From NCBI RefSeq assembly GCF_000379065.1, contig NZ_KB900614.1, positions 3,326,333 through 3,390,332 of the forward strand: 64,000 nucleotides of DNA, written 5' to 3'. The stretch is from Salinispora mooreana (GTDB lineage Bacteria; Actinomycetota; Actinomycetes; Mycobacteriales; Micromonosporaceae). The position numbers and the translations under genes were made by a program. Under the pieces are notes generated by a model that was not told where the DNA came from, ran no database searches, and saw only the letters and a program-made list of their open reading frames with translations. This document shows, in pieces, positions 1-7,619 of the stretch (positions within the stretch are counted from its first letter, which is position 1; every line of letters begins with the position of its first letter).

Positions 1-332
1 ACCGGGGCGGTACCGCCCCGGATCGCGAACGCGTAACCGAGCGCGCCCCCCAGCGCACCAGCGAGTAGTGCGGTGACCAGCGAAATGATCAGCAGGTGCC
101 GCAGGGTGGGACGGGTCGACGAATCCGGGTCGGTGACCGGCTCCGGCTCGGTGCCGGGAACCGGTGCGGCGGGCACGACCACCGCCGCCGGTGCCAGCGG
201 ATCCCGCCACGGGTCGGCCAACGCGTCAGACCACCAGGGCGAACCCGGGCCACCCGGCGGAGGAGGGGCCGACGACGAGCCCGCCGCTGTGGCACCCGTC
301 CCGGGCTGGCGCCAGTCCCAGCCGTCGGTCAC
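1..332 (-). CDS. HtrA/DegP-type membrane-anchored trypsin-like serine protease, N-terminal part only
   Basis: The gene runs off the left edge, so about 110 N-terminal codons are visible. They encode a Pro/Gly/Trp-rich cytoplasmic segment (about residues 1-76, including PPPPGGPG and PWWSDALADPW) and then one membrane segment at about 79-103 (LLIISLVTALLAGALGGALG). This layout is typical of actinobacterial HtrA proteins, whose protease and PDZ domains follow outside the membrane; those domains lie outside the window, so the family call rests on the N-terminus and the neighbouring methyltransferase (Rv1220c and htrA are near neighbours in mycobacteria). The GTG at 332 is preferred because GGGAGG lies 7 nt upstream; an in-frame ATG at 362 is the alternative. 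It is divergent from the O-methyltransferase. Confidence 0.6.
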   Translation of the reverse strand, partial: MTDGWDWRQPGTGATAAGSSSAPPPPGGPGSPWWSDALADPWRDPLAPAAVVVPAAPVPGTEPEPVTDPDSSTRPTLRHLLIISLVTALLAGALGGALGYAFAIRGGTAP

Positions 333-600
333 GTCGCTGCCTCCCACTCGTCCCGGGTTCATCCGCGCCAACCACACCCGACCGGTTGCACTCGTTCGAA
401 CACCGCCTCCAGGATTGCACGGAAGCCACGGGTGGAGTCACGGTTGCCCACCGTGATCGTCGATGTCGGGACGCGCGGCTGCGCCCCGTGCACATCGCCT
501 AGGCTCACAGTGCCCCACTCACCCCTGAAGGGCGTGTTCCGATCACGCTGCCGCAGCACCCGGAGCCCGCTCTGACCCGAACGCCGTCCGGAGGTGTCCC

Positions 601-1248
601 ATCGCCACGGTCGCCAATTCCGGCTCTTCGGCCCAGGCTCTGCAACTCGCCGAGTCGTACGTGACCGAGGATCTCGTACTCCGCACCGCCCGCGCGCTCG
701 CCCACGAGGTCGGCCTCGAGGCGGTGACCCCCGGTGCGGGTGCGGCCCTGCGGCTGCTGGCCGCCGCGGGGAACGCCCGCGCGGTGGTGGAGATCGGCAC
801 CGGCACCGGTGTCAGCGGTGTCTGGCTGCTGCGCGGCATGCGCCCCGACGGGGTGTTGACCACGATCGACGGTGAGATCGAGCACCAGCGCATCGCCCGC
901 CGGATCTTCACCGAGGCCGGTTTCACCTCCGGCCGGAGCCGGATCATTACCGGTCGCGCGCTGGACGTGCTGCCACGCCTCGCCGACGGTGCGTACGACC
1001 TCGTGTTCGTTGACACCGAGGCGACTGGCTTCGCCGCCTGCGTGGAGGCCGCCCACCGGCTGCTCCGACCGGGCGGAGTGCTCGCCCTCAACGGCGCCCT
1101 GGCCGACGGCCGGATCGCCGACCCTGCCGCCCGGGACGTGGAGACGGTGACCACCCGAGAGACGATCAAGGCGATCCGGGAGTCTGAGCACTGGATTCCC
1201 GCCCTGCTCCCGGTCGGCCACGGGCTACTCACCGCGGTGCGCGGCTAG
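601..1248 (+). CDS. Class I SAM-dependent O-methyltransferase (Rv1220c-like), possible ATC start
   Basis: A Rossmann methyltransferase of the caffeoyl-CoA/catechol O-methyltransferase type. The SAM-binding motif VVEIGTGTGVSG is at about residues 62-73 and the acidic loop motif LTTIDGE follows at about 90. It resembles mycobacterial Rv1220c. The first ordinary start in frame is GTG 661, but homology extends upstream (LAESYVTED matches the N-terminal region of Rv1220c-type proteins) and a perfect SD, GGAGG at 590-594, lies 6 nt before ATC 601. Translation therefore probably begins at a rare ATC codon, giving 215 aa; starting at GTG 661 would give 195 aa with no SD. It converges on pepA across a strong hairpin. 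Substrate unknown. Confidence 0.8.
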   Translation: MATVANSGSSAQALQLAESYVTEDLVLRTARALAHEVGLEAVTPGAGAALRLLAAAGNARAVVEIGTGTGVSGVWLLRGMRPDGVLTTIDGEIEHQRIARRIFTEAGFTSGRSRIITGRALDVLPRLADGAYDLVFVDTEATGFAACVEAAHRLLRPGGVLALNGALADGRIADPAARDVETVTTRETIKAIRESEHWIPALLPVGHGLLTAVRG

Positions 1249-1267
1249 GCAACCGCAGGTCGGCTCC

Positions 1268-1306
1268 CCGGTGGGAGCTCCAGCGGAGAGCCAGAGCTCC
1301 CACCGG
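1268..1306. terminator. Bidirectional hairpin between methyltransferase and pepA
   Basis: A perfect 13-bp inverted repeat (1268-1280 with 1294-1306) and a 13-nt loop fill the gap between two convergent genes. There is no T-tract, as is common in high-GC actinobacteria. It probably ends transcription from both sides. Confidence 0.7.
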
Positions 1307-1337
1307 CAGGGCCGGCCGCCCGACCGTCCGGAGCCGG

Positions 1338-2810
1338 TCACGTCTCCCCGAGCGTCTCCAGCCAGCGCAGGAGCGAACGGACGCCCCAGCCGGTGGCGCC
1401 CGGCGTCAACTCCGCGTCCGCCCCTTCCGACCAGGACGGTGCCGACATGTCGACATGCACCCACCGGTCCCGCAGCTCACCGAGGAACTCGCGCAGATAG
1501 AGTGCCGCCACCACCGACCCGGCGCCCTGGGCCGGCGCGCTGAACAGATCGGCGAGGTCGCTGCGGAGGTAGTCGACGTAGTCGGTCGGCAGCGGCAACC
1601 GCCACGCCGCTTCACCGGCCGCGTCGACCGCCGCCAACAGGTCCCCGGCGAGGCGGTCGTCCTCGCTGTACAGGGCGGCGGTGCGCTTGCCCAGCGCCAC
1701 CGCGTTCGCACCGGTCAGCGTGGCCAGATCGACGACCAGGTCGGGCTGGTGTTCCCGTACGGCGTAGGCGAGCGCGTCGGCGAGGACCAGCCGGCCCTCG
1801 GCGTCGGAGTTGGTGGTCTCGCTGGTCACGCCCCCGTAGTGGCGGATGATGTCACCCGGCCGGAACGCGGCGCCGCTGACCATGTTCTCGGCGAGCGGGG
1901 CGAGGGTGGTGACCCGGACCGGTAGCTGCCGCAGGGCCGCCCCCAGCGTGGCCGCCACCACCGCCGCCGCGCCGGCCATATCCTTGCGCATGAGCTTCAT
2001 CCCGGCCCGGGGTTTGATCGAGATTCCCCCGGTGTCGAAGGTGATCCCCTTGCCGACCAGCACGACGTGCATCCGCGGCCCGGCCGGCCGCCAGTCCAGC
2101 TCGACGAGACGGGGACCGTTGGCGGAGCCGGTGCCCACAGCGACGATCCCGCCGAAGCCCTCGGCGGCCAGCTCATCCGGTTCCCGGACCCGCAGGTGCA
2201 GGTCGGGGATGCCGGCCGCGGCGTCGGCCACCTGCCCGGCGAACCACTCCGGGTTCTTCACCGACGAGGGCATGTTCACCAGGTCGCGGGCGAGCCGGGT
2301 CATCTCCGCGGTGGTGCGGGCGCCCGCGACCACGTCGGCGTACTCCGCCGGATCTGGCGCCACCAGGTCAACCGCGGCCAGGGCGGGTGCGGCCTTGTCG
2401 GCACCGAGCCGGAACCGGTACGAGGCCAGCAGCAGCCCTTCCACCAGCCCCCGTACGGCCGCTGGGGTGGCAGCAGCCGGGAGCGGGAGCGTGACGTGCT
2501 CCGCATCGGCCGCCGCCCGGGCGAGGGCGGCCCCGGCCGTTCGCCAGGCCGCCTCGTCCCCGGCCCCGATGCCGAACGGGAACAGGCGGGCCGGCACCCG
2601 TCCGGGTCGGATCTGGTTCCAGGTCTGGCCGGCAGCACCGCCCAGTCGCGCGACCGGCAGCAGCGCGGCGAGTTCGTCGGCGACCCCATCCGGCAGGGCC
2701 GCCGTGACGGGCACCGGCTGAGCTGATGGTTCCGCCTCGACAGCGGGTTGGACGGGCAGGGCCAGGACATCGAGCCGCTCAGGCTCAGCGAGTAGACGGA
2801 TGGCGAGCAC
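1338..2810 (-). CDS. pepA: Leucyl aminopeptidase (M17 family)
   Basis: A cytosolic two-metal aminopeptidase that removes N-terminal residues during peptide turnover. The catalytic half carries the family blocks: GKGITFDTGGISIKP at about residues 253-267, with metal-binding Lys and Asp, and TTNSDAEGRLVLADAL at about 332-347, the M17 signature. The N-terminal half is the usual variable domain. The protein is 490 aa from GTG 2810, a normal family length. The frame stays open 22 codons further upstream to 2876, but that extension looks non-conserved. The start is the least certain point because only a GGAAGG lies 11 nt upstream. It appears to be transcribed alone. Confidence 0.9.
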   Translation of the reverse strand: MLAIRLLAEPERLDVLALPVQPAVEAEPSAQPVPVTAALPDGVADELAALLPVARLGGAAGQTWNQIRPGRVPARLFPFGIGAGDEAAWRTAGAALARAAADAEHVTLPLPAAATPAAVRGLVEGLLLASYRFRLGADKAAPALAAVDLVAPDPAEYADVVAGARTTAEMTRLARDLVNMPSSVKNPEWFAGQVADAAAGIPDLHLRVREPDELAAEGFGGIVAVGTGSANGPRLVELDWRPAGPRMHVVLVGKGITFDTGGISIKPRAGMKLMRKDMAGAAAVVAATLGAALRQLPVRVTTLAPLAENMVSGAAFRPGDIIRHYGGVTSETTNSDAEGRLVLADALAYAVREHQPDLVVDLATLTGANAVALGKRTAALYSEDDRLAGDLLAAVDAAGEAAWRLPLPTDYVDYLRSDLADLFSAPAQGAGSVVAALYLREFLGELRDRWVHVDMSAPSWSEGADAELTPGATGWGVRSLLRWLETLGET

Positions 2811-2978
2811 GCGACGCCGTACCTTCCAGGAGAAGCCTGCGGAGCGACCTCCGCAGAACAGGAGAAAAATGCGCAAAGCGGCTACCGGGGCAGCACGTGG
2901 GGTCGGCCGACGACCGGCGGTGGCCGCCCGGCACTCCGGGTGGCCACGGCCTCGCCGTCCGCTTCAGCATGCCTGCGA

Positions 2979-3002
2979 CCACCGGCGCGCGGACGCCGGT
3001 GG
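2979..3002. terminator. Hairpin, second of a tandem pair downstream of the DUF3117 gene
   Basis: A perfect 9-bp stem (2979-2987 with 2994-3002) with a 6-nt loop. With the hairpin at 3016-3046 it insulates pepA from the DUF3117 gene upstream of it. Confidence 0.5.
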
Positions 3003-3015
3003 ACCAGGAGGCAGA

Positions 3016-3046
3016 TGGACCGTCCACGCGGGGCGCGGACGGTCCA
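3016..3046 (-). terminator. Hairpin terminator directly after the DUF3117 gene
   Basis: A perfect 10-bp stem (3016-3025 with 3037-3046) and an 11-nt loop begin 3 nt beyond the stop codon of the DUF3117 gene on the minus strand, the expected position for an intrinsic terminator. Confidence 0.75.
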
Positions 3047-3049
3047 CAC

Positions 3050-3217
3050 TCAGCCGGCAGCCGCCCTCAGCGCGTCACCGAGCGCGGTGGCCTCGTCCGG
3101 AGTCATCTCGACGACGAGCCGGCCACCGCCCTCCAGCGGGACTCGCATGACGATGCCACGGCCCTCCTTGGTGACTTCCAGCGGACCGTCGCCCGTCCGC
3201 GGCTTCATCGCCGCCAT
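3050..3217 (-). CDS. DUF3117 domain protein, 55 aa (Rv1211-like)
   Basis: A small conserved actinobacterial protein of unknown function. It begins MAAMKPRTGDGPLEVTKEGR and continues with a short beta-rich stretch (VMRVPLEGGGRLVVEMT) and a C-terminal helix, the whole of the DUF3117 family. GGGGAG sits 6 nt before the ATG. In mycobacteria the orthologue (Rv1211) lies beside tagA and folP2; here tagA and folP2 are a few kilobases away, so the neighbourhood is partly conserved. It is divergent from the PaaX gene and ends in tandem hairpins. Confidence 0.88.
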   Translation of the reverse strand: MAAMKPRTGDGPLEVTKEGRGIVMRVPLEGGGRLVVEMTPDEATALGDALRAAAG

Positions 3218-3407
3218 GTTGTCTCCCCTCAGACCTGAACCAGGGTCGGTGGGTTGCCCCACAGCCACTTCGCCACGACCACCCGCAACCTTCACCGGGG
3301 TGTCGACCAACGATTTTCCCTGATGAACACCGCCGGACCCAAACCGAGGCAGTATTGATGTAACAGAACCTAGCTTATCCCGAGAAGGCCTGTCACAATG
3401 TGCGGTC

Positions 3408-4226
3408 ATGCAGGCACGGTCGGCACTCTTCGACCTGTACGGTGACCACCTCCGGCCCCGAGGTGGCCGGGCACAGGTCGCCGCTCTGGTCAAGCTACTG
3501 GCGCCCCTGGGCATCGCACCGCCAGCAGTACGGACGGCGGTCTCCCGGATGGTGCGCCAGGGCTGGCTCGAACCCCTCCGGATGGCCACCGGACCCGGAT
3601 ACGCGATCACCCCGAAAGCCGCTCGCCGGTTGGACGAGGCGGCCACGCGGATCTACCGCACTGGCAAAACCGGCTGGGACGGGCGCTTCGACCTGCTCGT
3701 CGTGGCGGCACCGACCACCCGCCGGGAACGCCAGCGCCTCGCCGCGAACCTGAGCTTCCTCGGCTACGGCACGCTCGACGAGTGCACGTGGGTGGCCACC
3801 CGACCGGGTGAGGACGTTGACCTACTCCTCGACGAGGCGGGGGTGCGCTACGAGCGGTTCACCGCGGCGCACGTCGCCGGCACGCCGGGCGCGATGGGCG
3901 TCGTCCGCCGCGCCTGGGACCTCGCCGAGATCGGCCGGGCATACGATCAGTTCGTCGCCGAACAGCGGGCGCTGCTCGGCGGGGTCACCGTTCGCAGTCC
4001 CGACGAGGAGGCGTACGCCGCCCGGTTTCGGCTCGTGCACGCCTGGCGCACCTTCCTGTTCCGGGACCCGCAGCTGCCGCCGGCGCTGCTCCCCGAGCGG
4101 TGGCCGGGCACCGCCGCGGGCAGCTTCTTCGACCGCCACGCGGCCCGGCTGCGGCCGGCCGCCGACCGCTACGTCGAGGCCTGTCTCGACGTCGGTAACC
4201 GCATCACTGGACAGAAGGGTCATTGA
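3408..4226 (+). CDS. PaaX-family transcriptional regulator
   Basis: A 272-aa protein with the PaaX layout: an N-terminal winged helix at about residues 5-75 (LFDLYGDHL, TAVSRMVRQGWLEPLR, GYAITPKAARRL), a central ferredoxin-like domain and a C-terminal helical domain with the conserved LVHAWRTFLFRDPQLP stretch. PaaX proteins repress phenylacetate catabolism and release DNA on binding phenylacetyl-CoA. The next gene is an enoyl-CoA hydratase/isomerase starting 4 nt later, so the pair is an operon and control of a CoA-ester catabolic step is likely. The effector cannot be read from sequence. Confidence 0.88.
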   Translation: MQARSALFDLYGDHLRPRGGRAQVAALVKLLAPLGIAPPAVRTAVSRMVRQGWLEPLRMATGPGYAITPKAARRLDEAATRIYRTGKTGWDGRFDLLVVAAPTTRRERQRLAANLSFLGYGTLDECTWVATRPGEDVDLLLDEAGVRYERFTAAHVAGTPGAMGVVRRAWDLAEIGRAYDQFVAEQRALLGGVTVRSPDEEAYAARFRLVHAWRTFLFRDPQLPPALLPERWPGTAAGSFFDRHAARLRPAADRYVEACLDVGNRITGQKGH

Positions 4227-4230
4227 CACC

Positions 4231-5022
4231 GTGACCGAGCCACTCCTCATCGACCGCACCGACGCCGTCGTCACCCTCACCCTGAACCGCCCCACGGCCA
4301 TGAACGCGCTCGACACCGCCCTGAAGGAGGCGTTCCGGGACGCCCTGGCCGAGTTGGAGGGCGACCGAAGCTGCCGGGCGGTGGTGCTGGCCGGGTCCGG
4401 CGGTTCGTTCAGCGCCGGTCAGGACCTGCGCGAGCACGTACGGACGATGGAGTCCGCCGAGGGTAACCCGCTGGACACCGTGGGAACGCACTACAACCCG
4501 ATCGCCGCCCGGCTGGCGGGCATGGCCAAACCCGTCATCGCCGCCGTGGGTGGCATGGCCGCCGGGGCGGGTGCCTCACTGGCCTTCCTCGCCGACATCC
4601 GGATCGGTGGACCCTCCACCAGCTTCCTCATGGCGTTCGCCAAGGTTGGGCTCGCCGCCGACACCGGCGCCTCGTGGACGCTGCCCCGGCTCGTCGGCCA
4701 CGCCAAGGCCGTCGAGCTGCTGATGCTCGCCGAGCCGGTACGGGCGGCGGAGGCCCACCAGCTCGGCCTGCTCAACCGGCTGGTCGCGACCGACGAGGAG
4801 GTGCTGCCGGCGGCGCAGGAGTTGGCCGCTCGGTTGGCGGCTGGCCCGACCATCGCGTACGGGGCGATCAAACGACAGCTCTCCATCGCGGACGCGGGCA
4901 CGCTCGCTGATGCCCTGGCCGCCGAGGCGCAGGCTCAGTCGATCTGCGGCGCCACCGCCGACCACCGGTCCGCCACCATGGCCTTCGTCGCCAAGCAGAG
5001 GCCGGTCTTCGAGGGCCGCTGA
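4231..5022 (+). CDS. Enoyl-CoA hydratase/isomerase (PaaG-like)
   Basis: A crotonase-fold enzyme of 263 aa. The two oxyanion-hole regions are visible: GSGGSFSAGQDLREH at about residues 53-67 and IAAVGGMAAGAGASLAFLAD at about 99-118. The body matches the phenylacetate-pathway isomerases (PaaG type), and cotranscription with a PaaX regulator supports that, but a general short-chain enoyl-CoA hydratase remains possible. The GTG start lies 4 nt after the paaX stop. A fused upstream reading of the frame (from 3808) is an artefact of overlap with paaX. It converges on the next gene across a long GC hairpin. Confidence 0.88.
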   Translation: MTEPLLIDRTDAVVTLTLNRPTAMNALDTALKEAFRDALAELEGDRSCRAVVLAGSGGSFSAGQDLREHVRTMESAEGNPLDTVGTHYNPIAARLAGMAKPVIAAVGGMAAGAGASLAFLADIRIGGPSTSFLMAFAKVGLAADTGASWTLPRLVGHAKAVELLMLAEPVRAAEAHQLGLLNRLVATDEEVLPAAQELAARLAAGPTIAYGAIKRQLSIADAGTLADALAAEAQAQSICGATADHRSATMAFVAKQRPVFEGR

Positions 5023-5026
5023 CGAC

Positions 5027-5057
5027 ACCCGGGGGGGGCGAAGCCGCCCCCCGGGGT
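5027..5057. terminator. Bidirectional GC hairpin
   Basis: A near-perfect inverted repeat (ACCCGGGGGG against CCCCCCGGGGT) with a GAA loop lies between two convergent stop codons. Confidence 0.75.
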
Positions 5058-5671
5058 CAGTCGTCTTCCTCCGGGTCCTGGTTGGCCTCCTCGCCGAGGA
5101 CGAACGCCCGCATGGCCAGCTCGTTGCCGGAGGGCCAGACGAATGCGGGTAGCTCGCGGGGGCCCAACTCCTGCACGTAGGCCCAGAACTCCCGGACCGC
5201 CTCCGCCGATGACCCGGCCTCGATCGGCAGGTCGAGACTGACCATCCAGGACTGCCGTGGCGGGGGCGGACCAAGCTGGTCGACCAGCGCCTGGAAGGCC
5301 GTCGGGTCCAGCGGTGTGACCGGCCCGTCGACCGTCAGGGCATCGGCCAACACCGGGGAGTCGAAAGACCGTCGGGTGTAGGTGATCACCAGCCGCGGCT
5401 CGACCCGCTCCGCGGGCGGTCCTTCCGGAAGCAGGTCACCGATGTCGGTGACCTGCCCCAGCGCGACCAGCCTCGACGGCGCGTCGGTCAGCACCGCTAC
5501 CTGGTCGCCGGGGCGCGGCCGAGCTCCCTCGGCAGCAGCGATCAGCTCAAGCGTGTCATGGTGCACGAGCCGCTCGGCCTCCAACCGCCCCGGCGGCAGC
5601 AGCACGGCCCAGGTGTCCGCGCCGTCGGTACGGGTCGTCCGGTCGGTCCGGTCCGCGGTGTCGGTCGTCAT
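5057..5671 (-). CDS. Conserved hypothetical protein, 204 aa
   Basis: Not recognised. A soluble acidic protein with a Thr/Asp-rich start (MTTDTADRTDRTTRTDGAD) and a central beta-rich stretch containing GDQVAVLTDAP, faintly reminiscent of PUA/EVE-like domains, though I would not assign it. The C-terminus is acidic (EEANQDPEEDD). No signal peptide or membrane segment. The start is placed at ATG 5671 because it overlaps the stop of the upstream glycosylase gene as ATGA, implying translational coupling. Three more codons are open upstream. The operon with a DNA repair glycosylase hints at a nucleic-acid link, but that is inference only. Confidence 0.75.
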   Translation of the reverse strand: MTTDTADRTDRTTRTDGADTWAVLLPPGRLEAERLVHHDTLELIAAAEGARPRPGDQVAVLTDAPSRLVALGQVTDIGDLLPEGPPAERVEPRLVITYTRRSFDSPVLADALTVDGPVTPLDPTAFQALVDQLGPPPPRQSWMVSLDLPIEAGSSAEAVREFWAYVQELGPRELPAFVWPSGNELAMRAFVLGEEANQDPEEDD

Positions 5672-6267
5672 GCGCTCCATCTCATCACGTCGTCATCGCC
5701 AGCCGGCACGTGGCAACCGACGAGATGGTCGTCAACCATGCCGGTGGCCTGCATCAGCGCGTAGGCGGTGGTCGGGCCGACAAACCGGAAGCCGCGCTTC
5801 TTCAACGCCTTCGCCATCGTGGTGGACTCCACGGTCAGCGCCGGCACCTGCGCGAACGACGCCGGCCGTTCGCGTCGCGGAGGCGGAGCAAACGACCAGA
5901 GTAGGGCGGAGAGGCCGACCGGAAGTTCCAGCGCGACCCGCGCGTTGGAGATCGCCGCCTCGATCTTGGCCCGGTTGCGGACGATGCCGGTGTCATCGAG
6001 CAGCCGGGCGACGTCCGCCGCGGAGAAGGCTGCGACCGACTCGATCCGGAACCCGTCGAACGCCTCCCGAAAGGCGGCCCGCTTCCGCAGGATGGTCAGC
6101 CACGACAGCCCGGACTGGAACGCCTCCAGCGTCATCCGTTCGTAGAGGGCGTCGTCGCCGTGCAGCGGGCGGCCCCACTCGGTGTCGTGGTAGACGGCGT
6201 AGTCGGGCGTGCTCGCCCCCCAAGCGCAGCGAGATGAACCGTCAGCACCGATTACGAGGTCAGTCAC
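5668..6267 (-). CDS. tag: DNA-3-methyladenine glycosylase I
   Basis: Excises 3-methyladenine from alkylated DNA in base-excision repair. The 199-aa protein keeps the Tag family landmarks: zinc-ligand Cys in RCAWG near residue 14, YHDTEWGRP at about 26-34, FQSGLSWLTILRKR at about 50-63, and the C-terminal GPTTAYALMQATGMVDDHL and GCHVP, which hold the remaining zinc ligands. Its stop overlaps the start of the downstream 204-aa gene. The same gene sits beside folP2 and a DivIVA-domain gene in mycobacteria, matching this order. Confidence 0.93.
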   Translation of the reverse strand: MTDLVIGADGSSRCAWGASTPDYAVYHDTEWGRPLHGDDALYERMTLEAFQSGLSWLTILRKRAAFREAFDGFRIESVAAFSAADVARLLDDTGIVRNRAKIEAAISNARVALELPVGLSALLWSFAPPPRRERPASFAQVPALTVESTTMAKALKKRGFRFVGPTTAYALMQATGMVDDHLVGCHVPAGDDDVMRWSA

Positions 6268-6330
6268 CCGTCAACGCTACGACACCCCACCGACGCCTCG
6301 GCAGTGGCCGGCAGTGGCCGGGCGCGCGCA

Positions 6331-6852
6331 TCAGGGGAGGCGGCCCTGCTCCACCCGCCGCCCGAAACGCCGGAGGGCCTGCGTCAGGCCGACCTTCGAG
6401 CCGGGCCAGAGGAAGGGCCATACGACCCGTCCGACCGCCCCGCCCGGGAGCTGGAACCACTCGTGCCAGACGACCTGGGTCCGCCCTCCGGCCAGCTGGG
6501 TACACCGCAGCACGCCGGGGCCGCGCAGCAGCTTCCCGCAGTGGACCACACGCACCTCGTACGGTGCGTCCACCCGGACCACCCGCATCTCGTCACGGAG
6601 TGTGGCCGGCCCGACCGCGGTGACCGCCTCGACCAGACTGCCCTCGCCACCATCGCCCTCGACCACCCGGACCTTCGTGAAGGGGATCCATTCGCCCTGT
6701 CGTTCCCAGGAGACGAGCGCCGCGAAGACCTGCTCGGCCGACGCGTCAACGATCACCGCGGCGGTAACCTCGGCGGCTCCCGGCCGCGCCACCTCCCGCA
6801 GTTCAGCGCCGTCCGGGGCGGTCCACTCCTCGGCGCCGTCCCCCGCCGTCAC
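6331..6852 (-). CDS. SRPBCC-family (START-like) protein
   Basis: A 173-aa single-domain protein with the helix-grip signatures of the polyketide cyclase/START superfamily: N-terminal VTAAVIVDASAEQVFAALVS, then GEWIPFTKVRVVEGDGGEGS, and a C-terminal helix with the actinobacterial variant WPFLWPGSKVGLTQALRRF. Members bind hydrophobic ligands; the ligand cannot be deduced here. The start overlaps the stop of the DivIVA-domain gene (ATGA), so the two are translationally coupled. Confidence 0.8.
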   Translation of the reverse strand: MTAGDGAEEWTAPDGAELREVARPGAAEVTAAVIVDASAEQVFAALVSWERQGEWIPFTKVRVVEGDGGEGSLVEAVTAVGPATLRDEMRVVRVDAPYEVRVVHCGKLLRGPGVLRCTQLAGGRTQVVWHEWFQLPGGAVGRVVWPFLWPGSKVGLTQALRRFGRRVEQGRLP

Positions 6853-7466
6853 ACCGACTCCGACCGAGCGGTCGAGTCGGCTACGCCCGCCGACCGGGCG
6901 TCGTCCGCCGGCCCACCCACGACCTCGCCGCCGGAGCGGGCCGCGGAATCCGACCGGGTCTGGTCAACGGATCGAGCTTCGGGGTCTGGCTCGGCCTCGC
7001 CGCCGGAGCGGGCCTCGTCCGCCGACTCGTCAGCGGCCTCGCCGGTGTGCGGTTGGGGCGGCGGCGCTGCGTCACCGGGCGGGTCGCCGACGGCCCCGGG
7101 GCGCGCTCCGGCGGCCTGCTCACGGGCGCGCAGGAGCGCATCAGCGTCGGCGTTGCGCCCCTCACGCAACGCGGTGACCTCTGCCTCCAGCACCCCGATC
7201 AGCTCCGTCTTGTAGCCAATGTCGTACGCCGCCCGGCGCATCGCCTGGTCGACCTGAGCCATGCGGTACCCACGCAACGCCGTGTCGAACCGCACCTGAC
7301 CAACATCGGACTCCCGCAGCGGGCGATTGCCAGGCAGGGGCACCGCCGTCCCGTCGGGCTCGGCTGGCACAAGACCCGAATCCCGACCGGTGACCAACAC
7401 CGCCACACCGAAGACCACCGCCGCGACGGTGAGCGCCGCTACCAACAGGAGCAGAACCTGACCCAT
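6849..7466 (-). CDS. Membrane-anchored DivIVA-domain protein (Rv1209-like)
   Basis: A 205-aa protein with one N-terminal membrane segment (residues 2-25), the short DivIVA motif region at about 52-85 (DVGQVRFDTALRGYRMAQVDQAMRRAAYD has the usual FxxALRGYRxxEVD pattern; here the Glu is Gln), a short coiled coil, and a long low-complexity Ala/Asp/Ser/Arg tail. The mycobacterial counterpart lies next to folP2 and tagA. A role in polar growth or septation is inferred from the family. The 3' end is coupled to the SRPBCC gene by a 4-nt overlap. Confidence 0.82.
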   Translation of the reverse strand: MGQVLLLLVAALTVAAVVFGVAVLVTGRDSGLVPAEPDGTAVPLPGNRPLRESDVGQVRFDTALRGYRMAQVDQAMRRAAYDIGYKTELIGVLEAEVTALREGRNADADALLRAREQAAGARPGAVGDPPGDAAPPPQPHTGEAADESADEARSGGEAEPDPEARSVDQTRSDSAARSGGEVVGGPADDARSAGVADSTARSESV

Positions 7467-7619
7467 GCACCAAATCGTGGCACGTCAACCGGGGCAGGGC
7501 GACCCCACCACCCCGGATCCCCAGTGAGCAGGCGAATCGACCGCCGGTCCGGCCGGCACGGTGGTGACCGACTAGCGTCGTGACGGCCGGGAGGTCCGGC
7601 GACACCCTCGGGAGGCGGG

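Noticed and set aside
594..875. GTG 594 frame with the SD GGAGG
   Set aside because: It gives an Arg-rich product without homology, and its frame is out of register with the methyltransferase; GTG 594 overlaps the SD itself.
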